Below the pieces are notes generated by a model. That model was not told the origin of the DNA. It did not search any database and saw only the letters and a program-made list of their open reading frames with translations. Shown one piece after another: positions 35,945 through 43,505 of a stretch of 50,314 bases of DNA. Position 1 is the first letter of the stretch, and the number at the start of each line of letters is the position of its first letter. Location: assembly GCA_038230655.1 (NCBI GenBank), contig JBBRMU010000008.1, positions 1 through 50,314 on the forward strand, read 5' to 3'. A program made the translations under genes and the position numbers. The DNA is from JBBRMU01 sp038230655 (GTDB lineage: Bacteria > Patescibacteriota > Microgenomatia > UBA1406 > GWC2-37-13).

Positions 35945-37234
35945 TTAGTTGAACTTTGCAGACAGGAGTATATCTAACATTTTATCTAATGCCACTTTAT
36001 CTGAAGATTTTAACAATACTGCAAATTGTTTCCATTTACTTTTACTACCAGACTCTTTTATAAGAGGGATTTGGTAACAACTTTTTGTTTTATCTGCAAA
36101 TGTTTTGACTGTATAAGGATGGCCATTTATAGTTAGCTGCCGAGTTGCTATTTCTTTTAGCCCTGATCCACACTCTCCACCGAAGCCTGAAGATGGGCCC
36201 ATAATATCCATGTCATAGTTAGGCCACTGGGAAGTTTTTGAGGTCATATTTATACCAATACCAAACGTGTCAGATTCATCTTTACATAAAGCAGGATTAT
36301 TATAAAACCCCTTAGTAGAGATCGAACATGCTGTTTTGCTTCCTTCAGGGGCTAATGGATCTCTGGTAATTGATGTTACTGCAGACCAACCATTTGGGAG
36401 TGTGAATGTAGCGTCCAAGTCTGGACTATAAAATGGTTGAGTGTTAGGCGATGGCGAAAGACTTTCTGTTAATTTGTTATCTAAGAATGTGAATGTGGAT
36501 AGTATTTTATCAACTAATATTTTTTGCGATACTGCCTCAGATTTTGTCGAGTACTTATATATCTGAAATTTGAGCTCAAAAAATTTACCGTTTAAGCTCA
36601 TTGGAAATTCGTATATTAATGAACTTGAAGTTACAGTTCCATTTTTTACTGAACCCGAATCCCAAATCTCAAATCCTTTAATGCTTCTTCCAGATATTTC
36701 TGCATCAATAGAACTATACTCAGTTTTTGATCCTGCACTTTTAGCCCCTTTATAAGATGTTTCTAAAATTGTAAAGCATTCACTGTCAGTACGACACTTT
36801 CTTTCAGGCTGCCATAAACCAATCGACAGATCTCCTAAACTGGGTATAGATGTTTGACCGTTATCTTTTATTTGGATATTGATTTGGGGATAAAATCGAT
36901 CATACAACTGATACTGTGGAGGAAATTTAATTGAGTAGTGATAGTCTTTATGGCTATATGTTTCCCAAGTAGTAGTTTCATCTACTTTTGGAGTCGGAGT
37001 AAGCTGTTTGGTCATAATTGTAGGAGTAGGCTTAACTTTTATCATAGATACTGAGTCCATCTTACTTTTGATATAGAAGTATCCACCAATCATAATTGCA
37101 ACCATTGTTATTAACAGAAGTATGAGTACTAAGTTCAATATTTTAGACTTTGATGAAGGTGGTGGCACATATGCAGGAGGAAATCCTATTGATGAATTTT
37201 TAGGAGGGGTAGTTGATATTTGAGGAGGTTCCAT
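35945..37234 (-). CDS. Pro-rich membrane-anchored protein with PsbP-like outer part
   Basis: 429 residues. A Pro-rich cytosolic head (about 1-28) precedes one membrane segment (about 31-54), a Thr/Pro linker (KVKPTPTIMTKQLTPTPK), then two similar outer modules of about 150-170 residues. Each starts with an aromatic-rich strand like YHYSIKFPPQYQLYD or PDLDATFTLPNGWSAV, resembling PsbP/MOG1-type lipoprotein domains common in candidate-phylum hypotheticals. Several Cys in pairs (CRTDSEC) may be disulfides. It follows gltX by 31 nt on the same strand. Function unknown. Confidence 0.7.
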   Translation of the reverse strand: MEPPQISTTPPKNSSIGFPPAYVPPPSSKSKILNLVLILLLITMVAIMIGGYFYIKSKMDSVSMIKVKPTPTIMTKQLTPTPKVDETTTWETYSHKDYHYSIKFPPQYQLYDRFYPQINIQIKDNGQTSIPSLGDLSIGLWQPERKCRTDSECFTILETSYKGAKSAGSKTEYSSIDAEISGRSIKGFEIWDSGSVKNGTVTSSSLIYEFPMSLNGKFFELKFQIYKYSTKSEAVSQKILVDKILSTFTFLDNKLTESLSPSPNTQPFYSPDLDATFTLPNGWSAVTSITRDPLAPEGSKTACSISTKGFYNNPALCKDESDTFGIGINMTSKTSQWPNYDMDIMGPSSGFGGECGSGLKEIATRQLTINGHPYTVKTFADKTKSCYQIPLIKESGSKSKWKQFAVLLKSSDKVALDKMLDILLSAKFN

Positions 37235-37265
37235 TAATTAATGGTTACATATCAGAATCTTAAAG

Positions 37266-38660
37266 TCAAGTAAGAGAAGTGATTCTTTTCAAACACTCTC
37301 CCTTGCCTAGAATCTCCATGGACTCATTTAATGGAGGCGAAATTTTCTTACCCGTAATTACTAAACGCATTAACATAAAAAACTCAGTATTTTTCATCTC
37401 AAGTTGTTGTGTAGTTTTCAACATACTTTCTCCAATAATATCTGCTTCCCAGTCACCTACTCGATCTAAATTTTCTGCAACTTTTTTAAAAATATCTTTT
37501 TTGTCTGATAGCTCAACTTCATATGACTCAGGTCTTTTAAATAAAAATTCTGTGAGCGGAATATAATCAGATAATTTTTTAATACGTTCTTTAATTAATG
37601 GGACTGTTCTTTTTACTAGCTGTTTATCATACTCTTCACCAATAAAATTGGTTATTCGATTATAGAGTTTTTCGTCAGACATCTGTCGGATATACTCACC
37701 ATTCATCCAGTCAAGTTTTTTTAGATCAAAAATAGGTCCCACCGACCTTAGGTCCTTCATCTCAAACACCTTTATAAACTCCCCCAGAGAAAAAATTTCT
37801 TTTCCGTCAGGATTAGTCCATCCCATCAGTCCTAAATAATTAAGAATTGCTTCGGGCAAATATCCTTGTTCCTGATACCATTTGACACTCGTGTGTCCAT
37901 GTCGCTTTGAGAGTTTTGATTTGTCAGGATTTCTAAGTAATGCAGTATGAAAAAACAATGGTTGCTCCCATCCAAAAAACTCATACAATAACACATGTTT
38001 TGGTGATGAAGAAATCCATTCTTCTCCTCTTAACATATGGGTTATCTTCATTAAATGATCATCAATAACAACTGCTAGATGATATGTTGGAAACCCATCC
38101 GCTTTTATAAGTACTTGATCATCAACTCCATTCGAATCAAAATCAATGTCACCTCTAATGCCATCATTCACTACAATTTTCCTACCCTCAAGAATCTTCA
38201 ACCTTATCACATGGGTAATATTATCGTTTATTTTTTTTGAAACTTCATCTTTTGAGAGATTACGGCAGTGCTTATCGTACATCGGTATTCGTCCTTCAGA
38301 CTGCATAACTTTTCTCATATCTTCGAGACGCTCCTTTGTACAAAAACAGTAGTAAGCATGTCCGCTATCAACTAGATCCAAAGCATATTTTTGATACAAA
38401 TCAAGACGCTCGGACTGACGGTAAGGGCCATAATCTCCACCTTTTCTCGCACTTTCGTCTTCTGTTAAACCAAACCATTCAAATGCTTTAAAAATCACTC
38501 CTTCAGCATCTTCGACGAAGCGGTTTCTGTCCGTGTCTTCAATGCGAATGATGAATTGACCACTATATTTTTTGGCGAATGCATAGTCAAATAGTGCTTG
38601 ATAGATTGTCCCGATATGTGGATATCCAGTTGGAGACGGAGCAATTCGTGTTCTGACCAT
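37266..38660 (-). CDS. gltX: Glutamyl-tRNA synthetase
   Basis: 464 residues, the usual bacterial length. HIGH-type motif in RIAPSPTGYPHIGT, RIEDTDRNRF, the zinc site YCFCTKE followed by YDKHC, YHLAVVIDDHLM, RGEEWISS and the KMSKS-type LSKRHG. The enzyme charges tRNA-Glu, and in organisms without GlnRS also tRNA-Gln before amidation. It is the last gene of the gldA-gldF-gldG-like operon (25-nt gap to gldG), an odd place for a translation gene. The C-terminal anticodon-binding half is shorter and less conserved but complete. Confidence 0.95.
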   Translation of the reverse strand: MVRTRIAPSPTGYPHIGTIYQALFDYAFAKKYSGQFIIRIEDTDRNRFVEDAEGVIFKAFEWFGLTEDESARKGGDYGPYRQSERLDLYQKYALDLVDSGHAYYCFCTKERLEDMRKVMQSEGRIPMYDKHCRNLSKDEVSKKINDNITHVIRLKILEGRKIVVNDGIRGDIDFDSNGVDDQVLIKADGFPTYHLAVVIDDHLMKITHMLRGEEWISSSPKHVLLYEFFGWEQPLFFHTALLRNPDKSKLSKRHGHTSVKWYQEQGYLPEAILNYLGLMGWTNPDGKEIFSLGEFIKVFEMKDLRSVGPIFDLKKLDWMNGEYIRQMSDEKLYNRITNFIGEEYDKQLVKRTVPLIKERIKKLSDYIPLTEFLFKRPESYEVELSDKKDIFKKVAENLDRVGDWEADIIGESMLKTTQQLEMKNTEFFMLMRLVITGKKISPPLNESMEILGKGECLKRITSLT

Positions 38661-38685
38661 AGGAGAATTATATAATAATTCACAG

Positions 38686-40179
38686 TTACTTTCTCCTCAC
38701 AATCCTCCATGTCCCGTAGAATGCAAAAAGTATTGGAAGAAGTAACATAGTGGTGTACTTAAAAATATCCTGTTGTGTTGAAGAAAATGTAGGTAGAGGA
38801 TAAGAGACTATTTCCCTATTTCTGATTCCTGAGAGAGCCCCGCCAGATGCAAGGTTGTCTATTAAGTTAAGTAAAAACTCCATATTATCATTCCCCCTTC
38901 TGACGAACTCTTCATTGACAAACCGTGAAGTTGGAATTACTACAATTCCTCCACCATCTTTTTTCATTGACTGAGCAGCTAATGTAAACTGCTTAAACTG
39001 ATTTGACTGTGGCTGTTTAATATTTTGAGGAAAAAGAGTAAAGTCCTTCTTCTGTTCCCAGGATTGTTTTACAGTATTGACTATACCTTCAACTGTATAA
39101 CCTGATTTTTTTCCCAGACTTATTGATGATACCCAGGGGAGTGTTAAATGATTAATATTAGCAAAATTCCCAGATTGAAAACCCGTTATCGAAGTTTTTA
39201 CCCAATAAGGATATGGACTGACAAATGAGACAACATCATTTCCAAAGTTAACTAACTCAGATGAATCAGATAGAATTAAATTTTTATTAACAACTAGGCC
39301 ATAATCTTTAATAAGATTGAATAAATTGTGTTTTGCATCCAAAGGAGCGCTACTTAAGTCACTGGGAACCCAAACACCATCAGCTAAAAAGATTACTTTC
39401 CCTTTGCTGTTGATGTACTCTTTTAAGTTCTTTACTTCATCTGCACTATACTCTTTCCTATTATTATCAAAAACCAGTAATGTCTTCACTGAAGAGTTTA
39501 TTTTTGAACCGATATCGCTATCCGTAACTGTCAGTTGTTGCTGTAAAACTTGCCTTAAAGTTGCTATCGGGTCACTTTGTACATTTAGTGACTGGTCTTC
39601 ACCAACAATTCCTATTTGAGGTAACTCTTTTCTTGTTAATCTATAAATAGCTGCTGTCAGACTATACTCCAAATTACTTATATTTGTAGCCTGAGGAATA
39701 ACTTCTTTTTTTCCTCCATACTGAACAGCAAGTCCAAATGTAGATGCTGTCACAGCATATTTATCACTTTCTAGCTGAGAAAACTGCATCTCGGGTACTC
39801 CCGAATCTTTAGCGTCTGCAGCAATTTTGGGATCTTTCTTGGGATCTAAAACCGAAACGCGAACATGGTTACTCTGTCTTTTATACTCATTAAGCAGGTC
39901 AGTTACTTCAGTCTTAAGAGGCAAAAGCTTCGTTGGAATATCTGATGAAACGAAAAATTTAATATCCACTAAGTCATTAGCATTTTTAAGTATTTTTTTT
40001 GTTGAAGGAGAGAGCGTGTATGCTTTTCCTTTAGAAAGATCAAGTCTTAATGAAAGGGGCGAGATTAATAGATTTGCCAGAAAAAGAAGTATCACAGAGA
40101 TAAGAATAATAATCTGTCTCTCAACTTTACCCAAATTAAAAACTTTCTGTAAATTTAGTGTTTTTAATGCATTGAACAT
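38686..40179 (-). CDS. GldG-like outer component of an ABC exporter
   Basis: 497 residues with one membrane segment near the N-terminus (about 24-44) and one at the very C-terminus (about 468-490). Between them lies a large extracytoplasmic part with RLDLSKGKAYTLSPSTKKIL, IKFFVSSDIPTKL, LLNEYKR, and a GATase-like second domain (LLVFDNN, GKVIFLADGVW). This is the GldG / 'ABC-type transport involved in gliding motility, auxiliary' family. Together with the permease and ATPase upstream it forms a GldAFG-like complex. In bacteria outside Bacteroidetes its cargo is unknown and there is no reason to assume gliding. Confidence 0.85.
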   Translation of the reverse strand: MFNALKTLNLQKVFNLGKVERQIIILISVILLFLANLLISPLSLRLDLSKGKAYTLSPSTKKILKNANDLVDIKFFVSSDIPTKLLPLKTEVTDLLNEYKRQSNHVRVSVLDPKKDPKIAADAKDSGVPEMQFSQLESDKYAVTASTFGLAVQYGGKKEVIPQATNISNLEYSLTAAIYRLTRKELPQIGIVGEDQSLNVQSDPIATLRQVLQQQLTVTDSDIGSKINSSVKTLLVFDNNRKEYSADEVKNLKEYINSKGKVIFLADGVWVPSDLSSAPLDAKHNLFNLIKDYGLVVNKNLILSDSSELVNFGNDVVSFVSPYPYWVKTSITGFQSGNFANINHLTLPWVSSISLGKKSGYTVEGIVNTVKQSWEQKKDFTLFPQNIKQPQSNQFKQFTLAAQSMKKDGGGIVVIPTSRFVNEEFVRRGNDNMEFLLNLIDNLASGGALSGIRNREIVSYPLPTFSSTQQDIFKYTTMLLLPILFAFYGTWRIVRRK

Positions 40180-40201
40180 AGATATATTAAATCATCTAAT
40201 A

Positions 40202-40903
40202 TTAACCTCTTTTTTCCAGGTCAATTACTGTCAAAAATAAAAATAAAATAGTGCCACTAACAAAGTAAAAAACTGATCGTATATCTATAACTCCTTTTAT
40301 AAAATTCTGAAGATGGTAATTGGGACTAAAATAACTTAAATAATCCTGGACAAACTTAGGGAGAACTGCAGAGTTAAAGTCACTGTTAATGATAAGTAAA
40401 AAAAAGATAATAATCACAGATATCAGAAGTGCCAACACTTGATTTTTTGATTGTGAAGAAAAGAACATGCTCAAAGCAATGAAAAAAGCCCCCATAAACA
40501 GTAATCCTATATACCCGATTATTACTTCTGGTAGATACAATTTGCTAAAGAATGATAATCCTATTGGTAATGCTAATGTTAAGCCAAGTCCGACTCCCAT
40601 AACAGTTAGAAGAGCTAAGAATTTGGCAACTACTATCTGCGACTCTGAAATTGGGAGAGTAAGCAGGGTCTCTAATGTATTACTTCTTTTTTCTTCAGAC
40701 AATGAACGCATACTGATTGCTGGTATAAAAATTAAAAATAACCAGGGAAGAATAGAGAAAAAAGTCCGCATTGAAGCCTGCCCAACAACAAAGATATCTT
40801 TGATGTAAAAAAAGTTAGCAAAGACAGCGAATAGTGCCACAATAATATAACCTAATGGATTATTAAGGTAGTAGTTAAGTTCCTTTTTATAAAGAGTTTT
40901 CAT
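40202..40903 (-). CDS. GldF-like ABC-2 permease
   Basis: 233 residues and six membrane segments. Opens KTLYKKELNYYLNNPLGYII, then AISMRSLSEEKRSNTLETLLTLPIS, the amphipathic signature of ABC-2 permeases of the GldF/NosY type. The gene starts 3 nt after the ATPase stop and ends 22 nt before the GldG-like gene, so the three form one unit. Confidence 0.9.
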   Translation of the reverse strand: MKTLYKKELNYYLNNPLGYIIVALFAVFANFFYIKDIFVVGQASMRTFFSILPWLFLIFIPAISMRSLSEEKRSNTLETLLTLPISESQIVVAKFLALLTVMGVGLGLTLALPIGLSFFSKLYLPEVIIGYIGLLFMGAFFIALSMFFSSQSKNQVLALLISVIIIFFLLIINSDFNSAVLPKFVQDYLSYFSPNYHLQNFIKGVIDIRSVFYFVSGTILFLFLTVIDLEKRG

Positions 40904-40906
40904 ATC

Positions 40907-41587
40907 TTATGATCGGACTAATTTTTTGAACAGTTTTTCAACTCCTCCGCGACCACTAGGCTTTACGCCATCATATACTAACTGACCGTGATTGATAATA
41001 ATTAGGCGGGTAGCGACATCTTCTACTTCTGACAAAATATGAGTTGAGAAAATAATAGTTTTTTTCTTAGCAATTCTTTTTATAAGCTCACGGATCTTAT
41101 CTTGTTCAAGAGGATCCAATCCAGATGTGGGTTCATCAAGAATTAATATTTCAGGATTCGAAATCATCGCTGCAGCTAATCCTACTCTCTGTTTATAACC
41201 CCGTGAGAGCTCTTCTATCTTAGAGGTAAGTACATCTGAAAGTCCAACATCTTCTGCAACATTTTCATAGTCAGGTGTGTTTTTGATATCAGCTATAAAC
41301 TGGAGATACTCATTTACTTTCATTTCCTGATAAAGAGGATTATTTTCTGGCAAATAACCAATCATTTTAAGAACCTCTATTCTATCTTCAATTGGATTAA
41401 GTTTATGAATGAAGACTTCTCCTGATGTTGGACGAAGAAAACCCAAAATAATCCTCATGGTAGTTGTCTTACCTGCTCCATTAGGTCCTAAGAAACCTAT
41501 AATCTCTCCTTCTTTTGCTTTTAGATTTAGCTCCTCTACTGCAGTTTTCTGATTAAATCGCTTAGTGATATTTCTCAGTGAAATCAT
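40907..41587 (-). CDS. GldA-like ABC transporter ATPase
   Basis: 226 residues. Walker A GPNGAGKTT, Q-loop YLPENNPLY, signature ELSRGYKQRVGLA, Walker B ILILDEPTSGLDPLE and switch FSTHIL. The fold stops right after the core domain, shorter than most (about 300). First gene of the gldA-gldF-gldG-gltX order. Its promoter places the -10 seven nucleotides before the ATG, so the operon mRNA should be leaderless. Confidence 0.92.
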   Translation of the reverse strand: MISLRNITKRFNQKTAVEELNLKAKEGEIIGFLGPNGAGKTTTMRIILGFLRPTSGEVFIHKLNPIEDRIEVLKMIGYLPENNPLYQEMKVNEYLQFIADIKNTPDYENVAEDVGLSDVLTSKIEELSRGYKQRVGLAAAMISNPEILILDEPTSGLDPLEQDKIRELIKRIAKKKTIIFSTHILSEVEDVATRLIIINHGQLVYDGVKPSGRGGVEKLFKKLVRS

Positions 41588-41594
41588 AGCTCTA

Positions 41595-41623
41595 TGTATA
41601 GCAAAAAACTTTGATTTCTACAA
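41595..41623 (-). promoter_or_regulatory. Promoter of the gldAFG-gltX operon
   Basis: Minus-strand TTGTAG (41618-41623), 17-nt spacer, TATACA (41595-41600), 7 nt before the ATG at 41587. Confidence 0.55.
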
Positions 41624-41691
41624 TAGTTAAAACCGGCACATATGTGATCAGAATAATAGAATTTAAACACTATAACTAAAGAGTTTCTGTA

Positions 41692-41937
41692 TTAAGTTGA
41701 CTGCGACTGTGAAAGCACAATTAATAAACCAATTTTCAAAATGTACTAAATAGACCTCTTCTGAGATGAGCTTAGGACATTAATTTTCTCAAGTATTGAA
41801 GGATATTTCAAAAGTTCATCTGTTTATCCTATTCTATTTCGTAGTATTTTTCAGTACAGGACGACAGCTAGTGCTATATGTATTGCTAAAACTTCATCAG
41901 GTACATTATTAGTTCGATAGATGCTCCTGCTATTACC
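41692..41937 (-). pseudogene. Possible short coding remnant in a 369-nt gap
   Basis: The gap 41588-41956 holds the gldA promoter at one end and otherwise no gene. One minus frame reads like protein interrupted by three stops: VPDEVLAIHIALAVVLY, TGA, KILRNRIG, TAA, then TDELLKYPSILEKINVLSS and, after TAG, YILKIGLLIVLS. The amphipathic pattern suggests a decayed small gene, but chance cannot be excluded and no family is certain. Confidence 0.22.
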
Positions 41938-41956
41938 CTATAAAACTCACCTGATT

Positions 41957-42580
41957 TTATTTTCCGCACCCGCAACCTTGCATTTTTTGAAAGTTTTCAT
42001 CAACTACTTTCCAGTCTAGATTTTCAAAAAAAGCATCAATGTATCCTGCCCGTGCTGCTCCAAAGTCTATGAAATAAGCATGTTCATAGATATCGAGTGC
42101 TAAAATCGGATGAGCTCCCCAGATAGGAAAGGCGTTTTGCGCGTCTCCTAAATAGTTAAACAGTTTTTCTTCTCTTTCATTCCATGCGGTCCAAACCCAT
42201 CCTCGAGCTGCAATTCCAGAAGCTTTCATATCTCTCTTATAGTTTTCAAATGAGCCAAAGTCCTTTTTAATCTGAGTCATGATATCTCCATCTGGAGAAC
42301 CACCTTTACCACCTAAATGATTAAAATATATTTCATGGTTGATAATACCGCCCCAAGCAAAACTCAACTCAACCTTTAACTCACGTATTTTTGAGTAAAC
42401 CTGATTTGCTTTTGTAATGTCATCATCTGACAGTCCTTCAAGTTGTTCATTAATCTCGTTGTACTTATTAACATAACCTGAGTAGAGTTTGAGATGCTCT
42501 TCTACTGTTTTTTTTGAGATACCCTTCATGCTGTTAATTGTTTCTGGAAATGTTTGAGGACTGAGTTTCTGAAAGTTCAT
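41957..42580 (-). CDS. Fe/Mn-type superoxide dismutase
   Basis: 207 residues. Metal ligands in order: H29 (VEEHLKLY), H82 (INHEIYFNHL), and D and H in LALDIYEHAYFIDFG. The region KASGIAARGWVWTAWN takes the place of the usual GSGWxWL, and Tyr replaces the common Trp before EHAY, so it belongs to a divergent branch and the metal cannot be assigned. It converts superoxide to oxygen and peroxide. There is no signal peptide. An unusual Cys-Gly-Cys tail (GCGCGK) ends the protein. A 22-bp palindrome lies about 50 nt upstream. Confidence 0.9.
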   Translation of the reverse strand: MNFQKLSPQTFPETINSMKGISKKTVEEHLKLYSGYVNKYNEINEQLEGLSDDDITKANQVYSKIRELKVELSFAWGGIINHEIYFNHLGGKGGSPDGDIMTQIKKDFGSFENYKRDMKASGIAARGWVWTAWNEREEKLFNYLGDAQNAFPIWGAHPILALDIYEHAYFIDFGAARAGYIDAFFENLDWKVVDENFQKMQGCGCGK

Positions 42581-42592
42581 ATTTTTTTATTT

Positions 42593-42609
42593 TTTGTCAA
42601 AAAGACAAA
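42593..42609. repeat. Short inverted repeat in the sod leader
   Basis: TTTGTC and GACAAA are separated by five A, 13 nt upstream of the sod start codon. It could be an operator half-site pair or an mRNA hairpin near the start. Confidence 0.3.
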
Positions 42610-42629
42610 TTTATAAATGAAAAAGTCGA

Positions 42630-42651
42630 ATATAGTATGTATATACTATAT
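42630..42651. promoter_or_regulatory. Palindromic operator candidate upstream of sod
   Basis: A perfect 9-4-9 inverted repeat: ATATAGTAT, GTAT, ATACTATAT. It lies 50 nt before the superoxide dismutase start and 48 nt beyond the next gene. The form fits a dimeric repressor site, perhaps of the Fur/PerR or another redox- or metal-sensing type, but the sequence does not match a classic Fur or PerR box closely. Being AT-rich, chance formation is possible. Confidence 0.45.
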
Positions 42652-42698
42652 CATAGTTACAGATAAGACTCAATGCGATGAGTTTAAGAAATAGAGAA

Positions 42699-43352
42699 TT
42701 ACTTAGGAGATAGAAAAAAAATGTACTTTACTACGTTCACAGTGAATAAGAAAATGTAAGTTGTAACAATCGTAAGTAGGCTTCCAAGTATGCTCCATCC
42801 AAAAATACTTGCTGAAAATTTTACTTCCATATTTTTTGGCTTCAACAGCTTTTTATTGATACTTTGGTACCATGAGGTAAATATTAACCACCAGAATATG
42901 AGACCTATGTCTGCATCCGGTTTAAGACTAAGTAACTGTACATTAACTATTGTCAATAATAAGAATACTAATCCCCCTTTAATAAAGAATCTCCTTGCTT
43001 CCTCAATTTCACCATAACGTTTTAGATTCTGCCAGATAATTAAATATGATGAACCATAACTAAATAGAAAGGAACACCCAATAACAGCTTGTGGTGACCA
43101 AGGTTTTTTTTCGGAAAATTCTGGTAATACTGACTGTTGAGTTGCAAACTGTGAATGTGCTGAAAAACTTCCTAATGGCGCAGCATGACTATCTGATTGT
43201 GATGACGGTATTAAGCTATTGTTCTGTTGCATCGCGATTACAATGTCTTCTTTCTTCCATCCTGATTTCATTAGAACATCTACTATTTCCGAATCAGTTA
43301 CGTTTTGCAATCTCTGGTTTCTAATATATTCATTTACCTTAGGAGTTATCAC
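42699..43352 (-). CDS. UBA-like helical head plus four-TM membrane protein
   Basis: 217 residues, GTG start at 43352. The first 45 residues (VNEYIRNQRLQNVTDSEIV, then LMKSGWKKEDIVIAM) form a short helical motif resembling a UBA-like fold, seen before membrane domains in many candidate-phylum proteins. After a polar linker come about four membrane segments (about 85-210). No enzymatic residues are visible. The function is unknown. The gene diverges from the surface protein at 43506. Confidence 0.65.
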   Translation of the reverse strand: MITPKVNEYIRNQRLQNVTDSEIVDVLMKSGWKKEDIVIAMQQNNSLIPSSQSDSHAAPLGSFSAHSQFATQQSVLPEFSEKKPWSPQAVIGCSFLFSYGSSYLIIWQNLKRYGEIEEARRFFIKGGLVFLLLTIVNVQLLSLKPDADIGLIFWWLIFTSWYQSINKKLLKPKNMEVKFSASIFGWSILGSLLTIVTTYIFLFTVNVVKYIFFLSPK

Positions 43353-43469
43353 GAACTTAATATTAAATGAAAAATAAATATTTTACAAGAGTTATAGATC
43401 TGATAATGGTTCTGTGTCTTAAATTCAGAGTATATCTTAATGTCAGCGCAAAATAGAGTATCAATCCTC

Positions 43470-43498
43470 TTGACATTAATGATCAAACTCCAGTATAT
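43470..43498 (+). promoter_or_regulatory. Promoter of the 653-aa surface protein
   Basis: TTGACA (43470-43475), 17-nt spacer, GTATAT (43493-43498). Seven nucleotides remain to the ATG at 43506, so the mRNA should be leaderless, which also argues against the longer frame that begins at 43440. Confidence 0.65.
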
Positions 43499-43505
43499 TT
43501 TAAAC

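Noticed and set aside
38686..41587. Evidence for gliding motility.
   Set aside because: Only the GldA/F/G-like exporter family is present; no other gliding genes are seen, and the family occurs in many non-gliding bacteria.
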